DNA of 64,000 bases from assembly GCF_000960995.1 (NCBI RefSeq), contig NZ_CP009435.1:2418001-2482000 (forward strand). Reading direction: 5' to 3'. The stretch is from Burkholderia glumae LMG 2196 = ATCC 33617 (GTDB lineage Bacteria; Pseudomonadota; Gammaproteobacteria; Burkholderiales; Burkholderiaceae). The notes under the pieces are model-generated. The model did not search any database and was not told the DNA's origin. It saw only the letters and a list, made by a program, of their open reading frames with translations. Made by a program: the position numbers and the translations under genes. Of the stretch, positions 20,552 to 29,601 are shown one piece after another; position 1 is the first letter of the stretch; every line of letters starts with the position of its first letter.

Positions 20552-21081
20552 TCCGCGAGATCCTCAGAATGGGCGACCCACGCCTGCTCGACGTGGCGAA
20601 GCCGGTCGAGGCGTTCGACACGCCGGCGCTGCACGAGCTGGTGGCCGACATGTTCGAAACCATGCATCACGCGAACGGCGCCGGCCTCGCCGCGCCGCAG
20701 ATCGGCGTCGGGCTGCAGCTGATCATCTTCGGCTTCGGCAACAACGCGCGCTATCCCGACGCGCCGGCCGTGCCGGAAACGGTGCTGATCAATCCGAGCA
20801 TCGAATACCTGCCGCCGGACATGGAGGAGGGCTGGGAAGGCTGCCTGTCGGTGCCGGGCATGCGCGGCGTGGTGAGCCGCTACCGCAAGGTGCATTACAC
20901 GGGCTTCGACCAATACGGCAAGCGCATCGACCGCATCGCCGAGGATTTTCACGCGCGCGTGGTCCAGCACGAATACGATCATCTGATCGGCAAGCTCTAT
21001 CCGATGCGGATCACCGATTTCTCGAAGTTCGGCTTCACCGACGTGCTGTTCCCGGGGCTCGATCCGAACTCGGACGACTGA
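20548..21081 (+). CDS. def: Peptide deformylase
   Basis: This metallohydrolase removes the formyl group from nascent N-terminal methionine. It has 177 residues with all three signature motifs: GLAAPQIG (46-53), EGCLS (97-101, cysteine metal ligand) and QHEYDHL (140-146, two histidine ligands and catalytic Glu). The ATG overlaps the ligA stop (ATGA). The ligase-deformylase pair is unusual compared with the common def-fmt operon, so this may be a second deformylase of the genome; that cannot be tested here. It converges with the rluB-type gene. Confidence 0.95.
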   Translation: MIREILRMGDPRLLDVAKPVEAFDTPALHELVADMFETMHHANGAGLAAPQIGVGLQLIIFGFGNNARYPDAPAVPETVLINPSIEYLPPDMEEGWEGCLSVPGMRGVVSRYRKVHYTGFDQYGKRIDRIAEDFHARVVQHEYDHLIGKLYPMRITDFSKFGFTDVLFPGLDPNSDD

Positions 21082-21155
21082 ACGGGCGGCGCGCCGTGAG
21101 CAGGCGCGGGAGATGGCTGGCGGCGCGGCCAGGCCGCCGCGCGCGCCGGATCGTG

Positions 21156-21177
21156 GGCGGCGCCGCGCGGCGCCGCC
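21156..21177. terminator. Perfect 22-bp GC palindrome between convergent genes
   Basis: An 11-nt arm (GGCGGCGCCGC) is followed directly by its exact reverse complement. It lies between the ends of def and the pseudouridine synthase gene. No T-run follows on either strand, so it could be a bidirectional stem that aids termination or a repeat-type palindrome. Confidence 0.4.
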
Positions 21178-21184
21178 GTCAGGA

Positions 21185-22816
21185 TCAGAACGTCTCGTCG
21201 GCCCCCAGGTAGCGCCACTGGCCCTGCGGCAGCGCACCGAGCATCACGCGGCCCATGCGCACGCGTTTCAGGCCGACCACCTCGAGCCCGACCAGCTCGC
21301 ACATGCGGCGGATCTGCCGCTTCTTGCCTTCACGCAGCACGAACCGCAGCTGTTCGCTGTTCTGCCAGCTCACCATCGCGGGCTTCAGCGGCACGCCGTC
21401 GAGTTCGAGGCCGTGACGCAGCTTGGCCAGCGATTCGGCCGGGAAATGCTGGTCGACGTCGATCACGTGCTCGCCGAAGCGCACGCGCACCAGATATTCC
21501 TTGTCGATGTCGGACTGCTCGCCGATCAGCTGCTTGGCGATGCGGCCGTCCTGCGTGAGCACCAGCAAGCCGGTCGAATCGATGTCGAGCCGCCCGGCCG
21601 GCGCCAGCGTGCGCAGATGCAGCGGCGACAGACGCAGTGCGGAGCGGTCGCCGCTCCAGTGGTTCTCGCGCGTGATCAGCGTCACGGCCGGCTCGTAGCC
21701 GTCCTCGGCCTGACCCGACACGTAGCCGACCGGCTTGTGCAGCAGGATCGTGACCTGCGCGGCCTGGGCGGCGATCGCCTGATCGTCGATCTCGATCTTC
21801 TGGTCCGGGCGCACCTTGGTGCCGAGCGTGTCGATCCGTTCGCCATCGACGAGCACCCAGCCCTTCTCGATCCATTCGTCCGCCTCGCGCCGCGAGCAGA
21901 GGCCGAGTTCCGACATCCGCTTCGACAGACGCATCATCCCGGCTTCATCGCCGGAATCGAACGACGGACGTGCCTTGACCGGCTGCGCGACTTTCAGGCG
22001 CGAGGGCGCGGGACGCTCCGTGGTGACGCGCGGCTTGCGGGCCGGGCGATCCGTGTCGCGAGCGGGGCGGGATTCGACCCGCGACGGTCGATCGCCGTCA
22101 CGCGGCGGGCGTGTACCGGCGCGGACCGGGCGCTCGCCGTCGCGCACGGGCCGTGCTGTGCCGCGCAAGGGGCGCTCGCCATCGCGAGCAGGTCGCCCTT
22201 CGCTGCGGAACGGCCGCTCGCCGTCGCGCGGCGGGCGTGCACCGCTGCGGACGGGGCGTTCGCCGTCACGAGCAGGTCGCCCTTCGCTGCGGAACGGCCG
22301 CTCGCCGTCGCGCGGCGGACGTGCGCCGCTGCGGACGGGGCGCTCGCCGTCGCGAGCAGGTCGCCCTTCGCTGCGGAACGGCCGCTCGCCGTCGCGCGGC
22401 GGACGCGCGCCGTTGCGGGCGGGGCGCTCGCCGTCACGAGCAGGTCGCCCTTCGCTGCGGAACGGCCGCTCGCCGTCGCGCGGCGGGCGTGCACCGCTGC
22501 GGACGGGGCGTTCGCCGTCACGAGCAGGTCGCCCTTCGCTGCGGAACGGCCGCTCGCCGTCGCGAGCGGGCCGGGCTTCGCTGCGCGATGGCCGGTCGGC
22601 CTCGCGCGGCGCGCGCGGTTTCACGGCGCCGGCGCCCGCCGGCTTGGCCGCGCGCGGCGCCGCGCCTTTCGCGCTCGGCTTCGACTTCGGCTTCGGCGCG
22701 CCATCGGGCGGCGCGGCGGGGCGCGTCGGCTTGCGCGCGACGAGGCTGCCTGAGCGGACCGGGGCGCGGGACGGCGATGCCGGGCGAGGATGCTTGATGG
22801 TCAGTTTGGTGCGCAT
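21185..22816 (-). CDS. rluB: RluB/RsuA-family pseudouridine synthase with repetitive N-terminus
   Basis: The C-terminal part (about 240-543) is an rRNA pseudouridine synthase: an S4 RNA-binding domain (MRLSKRMSELGLCSRREAD) and the catalytic domain with the family Asp in GRLDIDSTGLLVL. It most resembles RluB, which modifies 23S rRNA. The first 240 residues are a disordered Arg/Pro/Gly-rich tail holding about 13 tandem 14-residue repeats of the type ARDGERPFRSEGRP and PRDGERPVRSGARP. The total is 543 residues, against about 290 for E. coli RluB. Translation starts at ATG 22816, 20 nt after glnD, so it probably ends a map-glnD-rluB operon. RluE or RluF are less likely alternatives. Confidence 0.88.
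   Translation of the reverse strand: MRTKLTIKHPRPASPSRAPVRSGSLVARKPTRPAAPPDGAPKPKSKPSAKGAAPRAAKPAGAGAVKPRAPREADRPSRSEARPARDGERPFRSEGRPARDGERPVRSGARPPRDGERPFRSEGRPARDGERPARNGARPPRDGERPFRSEGRPARDGERPVRSGARPPRDGERPFRSEGRPARDGERPVRSGARPPRDGERPFRSEGRPARDGERPLRGTARPVRDGERPVRAGTRPPRDGDRPSRVESRPARDTDRPARKPRVTTERPAPSRLKVAQPVKARPSFDSGDEAGMMRLSKRMSELGLCSRREADEWIEKGWVLVDGERIDTLGTKVRPDQKIEIDDQAIAAQAAQVTILLHKPVGYVSGQAEDGYEPAVTLITRENHWSGDRSALRLSPLHLRTLAPAGRLDIDSTGLLVLTQDGRIAKQLIGEQSDIDKEYLVRVRFGEHVIDVDQHFPAESLAKLRHGLELDGVPLKPAMVSWQNSEQLRFVLREGKKRQIRRMCELVGLEVVGLKRVRMGRVMLGALPQGQWRYLGADETF
22041..22606 (-). repeat. Tandem 42-bp repeats in the rluB N-terminal region
   Basis: There are about 13 head-to-tail units of 42 bp, encoding 14 residues each. 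In the middle of the array two unit types alternate (ARDGERP... and PRDGERP...), giving a higher-order 84-bp period. Central units are nearly identical in DNA, while the outer ones (RGTARP, RAGTRP, RVESRP) have diverged, as expected if expansion occurs in the middle. Confidence 0.9.
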
Positions 22817-22836
22817 AAACGCTGTCTTTCTTTCAC

Positions 22837-25413
22837 TCAGGCTGCGATCGCGCGCAGCAGCTCGGTTTCGACCTGGATCTGGAGCCGGTTGTCGGACAAG
22901 CCGGCGCCGTCGAGCAGGAACACGTCCTCGACGCGTTCGCCGAGCGTGTTGATCCGCGCCGCGTGGACGCCGACCTGGTGCTCGGCCAGCACGCGCGCGA
23001 TCGAATACAGAAGGCCCGGCCGGTCGTTGGCGGACACGGACAGGATGTAGTACTGACCACGCTCGTCGGCGCGCAGGTCGACGCGGGGCGTGATCGGGAA
23101 GCTGCGCGACAGCCGCGAGAGCCGGCCCTTGGCGGGCTCGGGCAGCGGCGCCGCGCTGGTCAGCCGGTCGGCGAGCTGCTGCTCGACGAGGTTGGCGATG
23201 TCGCGGTACTGCACGTCGCGCTCGGTCTGCGTGACGATGAAGTTGTCGAGCGCGTAGCCGTGCTTGGTGGTGCTCACGCGCGCATCGAGCACCGACAGCC
23301 CGTTGCGGTCGAAGTACGCGCAGATGCCCGCGAACAGGTCCGAACGGTCCTTGACGTAGACGAGCACCTGCAGCGCGTCGCCGACGGGCGAGGGCCGCGC
23401 CCGCACGATCGCGGTGTCGGCTTGCACGTGGCGGTACAGCACGCGCGTCTGCCAGGCGATGTCGGCCGCGTCGTGGCGCAGGAAATAGCCGACGTCGAGC
23501 TGGCTCCAGAGCGGGCGGTGCGCGTCCTCGGGCACGGTCTCGAGCCGCAGCAGCGCGAGCGCCTCGTCGCGGCGCGTGCGCAGCTCGGAATGCGCGTCGG
23601 GCTGGGCGCCGCCGAGCACCGCGCTGGTGGCGCGGTAGAGGTCTTCCAGCAGCTTGCCCTTCCAGGTGTTCCAGACCTTCGGGCTGGTGCCGCGGATGTC
23701 GGCTACCGTCAGCAGGTAGAGCGCGGTCAGCCAGCGCTCGTTGCCGACCTTGGCCGCGAAGCGCTTGACCACCTCGGGGTCGCTCGTGTCCTGCTTCTGC
23801 GCGACCTGGCTCATCGTCAGGTGATGCTGGACGAGCCAGACCACGAGCGCCGCGTCGTCGCCGGTGATGCCGTGCTCGCGGCAGAAGCGCCGCGCGTCGG
23901 CCATGCCGAGCGTGGAATGATCGCCGCCGCGGCCCTTGGCGATGTCGTGGAACAGCGCCGCCACGTAAAGCACCCAGGGCCGCTCGAAGTTGGCGATCAG
24001 CTGGCTGCAGAACGGATATTCGTGGGCGTGCTCGGCCACCGTGAAGCGGCGGATATTGCGCAACACCATCAGGATGTGCTGATCGACGGTGTAGACGTGG
24101 TAGAGGTCGTGCTGCATCTGCCCGACGATGCGCCGGAAGTTCAGCAGGTAGCGGCCGAGCACGCTGGTCTGGTTCAGCAGCCGGAACGCGTGCGTGACCC
24201 CCTCGGGTTGCTGCAGGATCTTCATGAACGTCGCGCGATTGCGCGGGTCGCGCCGCCAGGCGCCGTTCATCACGTCGCGCGAATTGTAGAGGGCGCGCAG
24301 CGTGCGTGCCGACAGCCCCTTCACGCCGCGCGTCGTCTCGTAGAGCAGGAACGCTTCGAGCACGGCGTCGGGATGCCGCTCGAACACGTCGTCGGAGGCG
24401 ATCTCGAGCATGCCCTGCTTCTCGACGAAGCGGCCCGGCGAGAGCACGCGCGTCACGCCGCTGGTGGCCGGGAACAGCTGCGCCTCGATGTTCTGGATCA
24501 GGATCGTCGCGAGCTGCGTGACCGCCTTCGCGGCCCAGTAGTAGCGGCGCATCAGCTGTTCGCTGGCGCGCTTGGCCGGCGTCGGCAGATAGCCGAAGCT
24601 CTCGGCCGCCTGGGTTTGCAGGTCGAACACGAGGATGTCCTGACGGCGCCCCGTGATCACGTGCAGCCGCGCGCGCAGCGCCTTCAGGAAGCTCTCGTTG
24701 CGGCGCAGCTCGCGTGCCTCGCGCGCGGTGATCAGCCCGCGCGTGTGGAGCTCGCGCCAGCTGTTGCCGAAATCGGCGGCGCGCGCGATCCAGAGGATCG
24801 TCTGCAGGTCGCGCAGCCCGCCCGGGCTTTCCTTCACGTTCGGCTCGAGGCTGTACGGCGTGTCCTGGAACTTGGCCTGGCGCTGGCGCAGTTCGAGCAC
24901 CTTGGCCTGGAAGAACGCGTGCGGATCGAGCGCCTCGCGGTAGCGGGCCACGGCGCGCCGGAACAGCGTCACGCTGCCGGTCACGCGGCGCGCCTCGAGC
25001 AGCGAGGTCTGTACCGTCACGTCCCGCGCGGACTCGGCGATGCATTCGTCGACGGTGCGCACGCTGCTGCCGATCTCGAGACCGAGATCCCAGGCCAGGC
25101 CGATGAAGCGCTCGATGCGCGCGTCGAACTCGCCGTCGTGGGCATCGGGCAGCAGCACCAGGATGTCGACGTCCGAATGCGGCGCCAGCTCGCCGCGCCC
25201 GAAGCCGCCGACGGCGACCAGCGCGAGCGAGCCGGGCAACTCGCACTGGTCCCAGATCTGCCGCAGCGCGTCGTCGGTGGCGCGTGACAGCGCGCGCATC
25301 AGCGCCTCGACGCGGGTCGCGGCGCGAAAGCGCGTGATCAGCTCGGCCTTGACGGCGCGGAATTCGGCCTTGCGCGCGGGCGCTGCGGCGGCGGAGACGG
25401 CGGGGACGCTCAT
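22837..25413 (-). CDS. glnD: Bifunctional uridylyltransferase/uridylyl-removing enzyme
   Basis: GlnD senses glutamine and adds or removes UMP on the PII protein, controlling nitrogen assimilation. It has 858 residues. The nucleotidyltransferase domain has GGFGRGELAPHSDVD, with metal-binding D81 and D83. An HD hydrolase domain with LFHDIAKGRGGDHS lies near 485, and two ACT domains occupy the C-terminus (about 685-858). I use the ATG at 25413 (MSVPAVS); an in-frame start at 25482 adds 23 atypical residues. It sits between map and rluB in the same direction. Confidence 0.95.
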   Translation of the reverse strand: MSVPAVSAAAAPARKAEFRAVKAELITRFRAATRVEALMRALSRATDDALRQIWDQCELPGSLALVAVGGFGRGELAPHSDVDILVLLPDAHDGEFDARIERFIGLAWDLGLEIGSSVRTVDECIAESARDVTVQTSLLEARRVTGSVTLFRRAVARYREALDPHAFFQAKVLELRQRQAKFQDTPYSLEPNVKESPGGLRDLQTILWIARAADFGNSWRELHTRGLITAREARELRRNESFLKALRARLHVITGRRQDILVFDLQTQAAESFGYLPTPAKRASEQLMRRYYWAAKAVTQLATILIQNIEAQLFPATSGVTRVLSPGRFVEKQGMLEIASDDVFERHPDAVLEAFLLYETTRGVKGLSARTLRALYNSRDVMNGAWRRDPRNRATFMKILQQPEGVTHAFRLLNQTSVLGRYLLNFRRIVGQMQHDLYHVYTVDQHILMVLRNIRRFTVAEHAHEYPFCSQLIANFERPWVLYVAALFHDIAKGRGGDHSTLGMADARRFCREHGITGDDAALVVWLVQHHLTMSQVAQKQDTSDPEVVKRFAAKVGNERWLTALYLLTVADIRGTSPKVWNTWKGKLLEDLYRATSAVLGGAQPDAHSELRTRRDEALALLRLETVPEDAHRPLWSQLDVGYFLRHDAADIAWQTRVLYRHVQADTAIVRARPSPVGDALQVLVYVKDRSDLFAGICAYFDRNGLSVLDARVSTTKHGYALDNFIVTQTERDVQYRDIANLVEQQLADRLTSAAPLPEPAKGRLSRLSRSFPITPRVDLRADERGQYYILSVSANDRPGLLYSIARVLAEHQVGVHAARINTLGERVEDVFLLDGAGLSDNRLQIQVETELLRAIAA

Positions 25414-25588
25414 GGTGGCGATGGCGAACGAGGCAGGTGAGGCGGTGGAATGGCGACAGCTGAAACGGATGAAGCCGAGCAAGCAGGCCGGGCGGACCGG
25501 GCGCGTGGCCTGCGCGGCGCGTGCCGCGCTGCCGGCCCGGCGCGACCGCCATCCGGCCGGACGGCGCGCCGGCGGCGGGCCGCCCGCC

Positions 25589-26398
25589 TCAGGCCGCCGC
25601 CGCGTCGAGCGCCGGCCGCGCCGGCGTGCCGGCCGACACCGTCAGCACTTCATAGCCGCTCGGCGTGACGAGCACGGTGTGCTCCCATTGCGCCGAGAGG
25701 CTGCGATCGCGCGTCTTGACGGTCCACTGGTCCGGCATGGTACGGATGTCGCGCTTGCCGGCGTTGATCATCGGCTCGATCGTGAAGATCATGCCCGGCA
25801 CGATCTCGATGCCGGTGCCGGGCCGGCCGTAATGGACCACCTGCGGATCCTCGTGGAACACCGTGCCGATGCCGTGCCCGCAATACTCGCGCACCACGCT
25901 GTAGCCGCGGCTTTCCGCATGCTTCTGGATCGCATGGCCGATGTCGCCGAGGTGCGCGCCGGGCCTGACCTGCTCGATGCCGAGCCACATGCATTCATAG
26001 GTGGTCTGGATCAGCCGCTTGGCCAGGATCGAGCCCTCGCCGATCAGGAACATCCGGCTCGTGTCGCCGAAATAGCCGTTCTTGATCACGGTGATGTCGA
26101 TGTTGAGCGCGTCGCCGTTCTTCAGCACCTTGTCGCCGGGAATGCCGTGGCAGATCACGTCGTTGACCGAGGTGCAGATCGCCTTCGGGTAGGGCGGATA
26201 GCCGGGCGGCTGGTAGTTGAGCGGCGCGGGCACGGTGCCTTGCACATTGGTCATGTACTCGTGGCAGAGCCGGTCCAGCTCGCCCGTCGTGGTGCCCGCG
26301 ACGACGAACGGCGTGATGTAGTCGAGCACTTCGCTCGCGAGCCGGCATGCGACGCGCATCTGCTCGATATCGTGATCGTTCTTGATCGTGATGGACAT
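25589..26398 (-). CDS. map: Methionine aminopeptidase type I
   Basis: This enzyme removes the initiator methionine after deformylation. It has 269 residues. The five metal ligands sit in the usual blocks: the Asp pair in NIDITVIKNGYFGDTSRMF, His in EYCGHGIGTVFHE, Glu in FTIEPMI and Glu in QWEHTVLVT. The gene diverges from rpsB across 466 nt, the conserved map/rpsB arrangement, and leads the minus-strand map-glnD-rluB group. Confidence 0.96.
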   Translation of the reverse strand: MSITIKNDHDIEQMRVACRLASEVLDYITPFVVAGTTTGELDRLCHEYMTNVQGTVPAPLNYQPPGYPPYPKAICTSVNDVICHGIPGDKVLKNGDALNIDITVIKNGYFGDTSRMFLIGEGSILAKRLIQTTYECMWLGIEQVRPGAHLGDIGHAIQKHAESRGYSVVREYCGHGIGTVFHEDPQVVHYGRPGTGIEIVPGMIFTIEPMINAGKRDIRTMPDQWTVKTRDRSLSAQWEHTVLVTPSGYEVLTVSAGTPARPALDAAAA

Positions 26399-26648
26399 GA
26401 TTGGTGACCTGGAATGCCTGGAATCCCGGGATTATCGCATCGAATCGGGGTGGTCGCAGCCGTCGCGTGGCTTGTCCGGCATGGGTTTCGGGCGGAACCG
26501 GGGCGCGAGCGCAGGGTTCGGGCGAAGCCGCGTTCGCGGGCGCGTCCCGCGCCGAGAGTCGGGCGGCGCCCGAGCGGCCGCCGGGCCGCCGCCGGCGGCT
26601 CCCTGGGTTTTCCCGAATGGCAGCCGACGCGCCAACGCGATTGGCGGC

Positions 26649-26678
26649 TTGAGAGCGGTCATGCTCGCGTGCTATACT
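26649..26678 (+). promoter_or_regulatory. Sigma70-type promoter for rpsB-tsf
   Basis: A -35 box TTGAGA (26649-26654) is followed after 18 nt by a -10 box TATACT (26673-26678). It is the best promoter in the 466-nt map/rpsB gap and implies a 5' leader of about 180 nt before rpsB. The rest of the gap on the map side (26399-26640) shows no gene. Confidence 0.7.
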
Positions 26679-26746
26679 CTCTGGCTAAGTCTGGAACCCC
26701 TTTTGATATCGGCGTTCGGCCGAATCCGAGCCGGGTCCAGTCTTGC

Positions 26747-26834
26747 CGGCACGAGCGTTGCGCCCGTGCCGAATCGCAAGCCGGCGCACCCTTGGGTGTC
26801 GCGTGCGATCCCGCCGCGATACGGCAGCCGGCTT
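26747..26834 (+). promoter_or_regulatory. Structured rpsB leader (candidate S2 autoregulatory element)
   Basis: The leader holds a hairpin with 7-bp arms CGGCACG (26747-26753) and CGTGCCG (26765-26771). A further 8-bp pairing joins AAGCCGGC (26778-26785) to GCCGGCTT (26827-26834), just before the ribosome-binding region. rpsB leaders bind S2 in gammaproteobacteria; the same role here is an inference. Confidence 0.4.
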
Positions 26835-26864
26835 AAGACCCAACCCTAGCGGAGATTCACGCTC

Positions 26865-27605
26865 ATGGCAGTCACGATGCGCCAAATGCTGGAAGCCGGT
26901 GTCCACTTCGGTCACCAGACGCGCTTCTGGAACCCGAAGATGGCCCCGTTCATTTTCGGTCACCGTAACAAGATTCACATCATCAACCTCGAAAAGACGC
27001 TGCCGATGTTCAACGACGCACAGAAATACGTGCGTCAGCTGGCGGCAAATCGGGGCACGATTCTGTTCGTCGGCACCAAGCGTCAGTCGCGCGATACGAT
27101 CGCCCAGGAAGCGCAGCGCGCGGGCATGCCTTATGTCAACGCACGCTGGCTCGGCGGCATGCTGACCAACTTCAAGACGCTGAAGGTATCGATCAAGCGC
27201 CTGAAGGACATGGAAGCGGCCGTCGAAGCGGGCGAAACCGAGAAGATGAGCAAGAAGGAAGCGCTGCTGTTCGAGCGCGAGATCGCCAAGCTGCAGAAGT
27301 CGATCGGCGGCGTGAAGGACATGGGCGGCATTCCGGACGCGATCTTCGTGGTCGACGTCGGCTACCACAAGATTGCCATCACGGAAGCCAACAAGCTGGG
27401 CGTGCCCGTCATCGCCGTGGTCGACACGAACCACTCGCCGGAAGGCGTGGATTACGTGATCCCGGGTAACGACGACTCGAGCAAGGCCGTTGCGCTGTAC
27501 GCCGAAGGCGTGGCCGACGCGATCCTCGAAGGCCGTGCCAACGCGGTCAACGAAGTGGTCCAGGCGGTGCGCGGCGACGACGAGTACGTCGAAGAGAACG
27601 CGTAA
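26865..27605 (+). CDS. rpsB: 30S ribosomal protein S2
   Basis: S2 is a small-subunit ribosomal protein needed for S1 binding. It has 246 residues with the family blocks MRQMLEAGVHFGHQTRFWNPKM near the N-terminus and PVIAVVDTNHSP near 190. The ribosome-binding site is GCGGAGA upstream of the ATG. Codon use is strongly biased, as expected for a highly expressed gene. A terminator-like hairpin separates it from tsf. Confidence 0.98.
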   Translation: MAVTMRQMLEAGVHFGHQTRFWNPKMAPFIFGHRNKIHIINLEKTLPMFNDAQKYVRQLAANRGTILFVGTKRQSRDTIAQEAQRAGMPYVNARWLGGMLTNFKTLKVSIKRLKDMEAAVEAGETEKMSKKEALLFEREIAKLQKSIGGVKDMGGIPDAIFVVDVGYHKIAITEANKLGVPVIAVVDTNHSPEGVDYVIPGNDDSSKAVALYAEGVADAILEGRANAVNEVVQAVRGDDEYVEENA

Positions 27606-27626
27606 CCGGTCCCGAGCCGGCACAAG

Positions 27627-27657
27627 AAGGGGGCTCTCAACAGGCCCCCTTTTTTTA
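27627..27657 (+). terminator. Intrinsic terminator/attenuator between rpsB and tsf
   Basis: The stem GGGGGC (27629-27634) pairs with GCCCCC (27644-27649), extended by A-T pairs at its base. The loop is about 9 nt, followed by a run of T at 27650-27656. Because tsf is normally cotranscribed with rpsB, this probably acts as a partial terminator that sets the S2:EF-Ts ratio. Confidence 0.85.
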
Positions 27658-27778
27658 AGCCGCGTTCCCGGGCAGCGTGTCGGGCGCCTCGGCGCGCGCC
27701 GGCGCGCAATGTCGGAAACGAATCCCCGCCGTCCGGGTCGAAGGGCGGCGTTGTGAATACAGACTCTAGGAGCGAATG

Positions 27779-28660
27779 ATGGCGGCAATTACCGCAAGCA
27801 TGGTGGCAGAACTGCGCGCGAAGACCGATGCACCGATGATGGAGTGCAAGAAGGCGCTGACCGAAGCCGATGGCGACATGGGCAAGGCCGAAGAGCTGCT
27901 GCGCGTGAAGCTCGGCAACAAGGCCAGCAAGGCGGCGTCGCGCGTGACGGCCGAAGGCGTCGTCGCGTCGTTCGTCGGCGGCAGCACGGGCGCGCTCGTC
28001 GAGCTGAACTGCGAAACCGATTTCGTTGCCAAGAATGACGATTTCCTGGCCTTCTCGAAGACCGTCGCCGAACTGATCGCGACGCAGAACCCGGCCGACG
28101 TGGCCGCGCTGTCGGCGCTGCCGCTCGACGGCAAGACGGTCGACGAGGTGCGCCTCGCGCTGGTCGGCAAGATCGGCGAAAACATCTCGATCCGCCGTTT
28201 CGTGCGCTTCGAGACCGCCAACCGGATCGCCTCGTACCTGCACGGCAGCCGCATCGGCGTGCTGGTCGAGTACACCGGCGCGGACGAGCAGGTCGGCAAG
28301 GATGTCGCGATGCACGTCGCGGCCATGAAGCCGGTTTCGCTGTCGTCGGACGAAGTGCCGGCCGAGCTGATCGAGAAGGAACGCCGCGTGGCCGAGCAGA
28401 AGGCCGCCGAGTCGGGCAAGCCGGCCGAGATCGTCGCCAAGATGGTCGACGGCAGCGTCCAGAAGTACCTGAAGGAAGTCTCGCTGCTGAACCAGCCGTT
28501 CGTGAAGAACGACAAGCAGACGATCGAGCAGATGCTGAAGGCCGCCAATGCTGCGGTGCAAAAGTTCGCGCTGTTCGTGGTCGGCGAAGGCATCGAGAAG
28601 CGTCAGGACGACTTCGCGGCCGAAGTGGCGGCGCAGGTCGCGGCGGCCAAGCAGCAGTAA
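27779..28660 (+). CDS. tsf: Translation elongation factor Ts
   Basis: EF-Ts recycles EF-Tu by nucleotide exchange. It has 293 residues from the second of two adjacent ATGs (27776 and 27779), the N-terminus being AAITASMVAELR. The EF-Tu contact motif TDFVAKNDDF is present near residue 81. A TAGGAG ribosome-binding site lies just upstream. It follows rpsB by 173 nt, across the terminator-like hairpin. Confidence 0.97.
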   Translation: MAAITASMVAELRAKTDAPMMECKKALTEADGDMGKAEELLRVKLGNKASKAASRVTAEGVVASFVGGSTGALVELNCETDFVAKNDDFLAFSKTVAELIATQNPADVAALSALPLDGKTVDEVRLALVGKIGENISIRRFVRFETANRIASYLHGSRIGVLVEYTGADEQVGKDVAMHVAAMKPVSLSSDEVPAELIEKERRVAEQKAAESGKPAEIVAKMVDGSVQKYLKEVSLLNQPFVKNDKQTIEQMLKAANAAVQKFALFVVGEGIEKRQDDFAAEVAAQVAAAKQQ

Positions 28661-28682
28661 GCCGTCAGCAGCAAGGTTGGAC

Positions 28683-28709
28683 CCGCGGCGGGCGCTCGCT
28701 CCGCCGCGG
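28683..28709 (+). terminator. GC-rich hairpin downstream of tsf
   Basis: The perfect 9-bp arms CCGCGGCGG and CCGCCGCGG flank a 9-nt loop, 22 nt after the tsf stop. No T-run follows, so it is either a weak or Rho-assisted terminator or an RNA-stabilising stem before pyrH. Confidence 0.4.
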
Positions 28710-28827
28710 TTCGGCAGCGCCGCGCGCCGCGGCCTTCGCGGGCCGCGCAATTTGGCGGCGCTTGCCCGAATCAGTATTTCGCCCCTACAGTTCGTGGTTG
28801 TCATCCTTTCGTCGCTTGGAAGCCTCT

Positions 28828-29541
28828 ATGCCCAATGCCTATAAACGCATCCTCCTCAAACTTTCCGGCGAAGCGCTGATGGGCGACGATGCCTTCGGCA
28901 TCAACCGCGCGACGATCGAACGGATGGTGGCGGACATTGCCGAAGTGGTGCGGCTCGGCACGCAGCTGGCCGTGGTGATCGGCGGCGGCAATATTTTCCG
29001 CGGCGTGGCGGGCGGCGCGGCCGGCATGGACCGCGCGACGGCGGACTACATGGGGATGCTGGCCACCATGATGAACGCGCTGGCGCTGCAGGACGCGATG
29101 CGCCACGCCGGCATCGAGGCGCGCGTGCAGTCGGCGCTGCGCATGGACCAGGTGGTCGAGCCGTACATCCGGCCCCGCGCGATCCGTCAGCTCGAGGAAG
29201 GGCGCGTGGTGATCTTCGCCGCCGGCACCGGCAACCCGTTCTTCACGACCGACACGGCCGCCGCGCTGCGCGGCTCGGAAGTCGGGGCCGAGGTCGTGCT
29301 GAAGGCCACCAAGGTCGATGGCGTCTACACGGCCGACCCGAAGAAGGACCCGTCGGCCACGCGCTATGCATCGATCAGCTTCGATGAGGCGATCGGCCGC
29401 AATCTGCAGGTGATGGACGCGACGGCGTTCGCGCTGTGCCGCGACCAGAAGCTGCCGATCCGCGTGTTCTCGATCAACAAGCCCGGTGCACTCAAGCGCA
29501 TCGTGCAGGGTGAGGACGAGGGTACGCTCGTTCACGTGTAA
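28828..29541 (+). CDS. pyrH: UMP kinase
   Basis: PyrH phosphorylates UMP to UDP; bacterial forms are hexamers of the amino-acid-kinase fold. It has 237 residues from ATG 28828 (MPNAYKRILLKLSG). The motifs KLSGEALMG and GGGNIFRG bind the phosphates, and GTGNPFFTTDTAA is the UMP site. The open frame starts 22 codons earlier, but that extension lacks a ribosome-binding site. It follows tsf by 167 nt and precedes frr, the usual tsf-pyrH-frr order. Confidence 0.97.
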   Translation: MPNAYKRILLKLSGEALMGDDAFGINRATIERMVADIAEVVRLGTQLAVVIGGGNIFRGVAGGAAGMDRATADYMGMLATMMNALALQDAMRHAGIEARVQSALRMDQVVEPYIRPRAIRQLEEGRVVIFAAGTGNPFFTTDTAAALRGSEVGAEVVLKATKVDGVYTADPKKDPSATRYASISFDEAIGRNLQVMDATAFALCRDQKLPIRVFSINKPGALKRIVQGEDEGTLVHV

Positions 29542-29601
29542 ACTCACGCCGATTCGGGCCCGGCATGACGCCGTCGGCGGGATGCGGGCCTGTGTCTTTT
29601 C

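Noticed and set aside
21113..22753. Plus-strand open frame over the rluB repeats
   Set aside because: The tandem repeat keeps several frames open on both strands. Only the minus-strand frame joins an S4 and a pseudouridine synthase domain.
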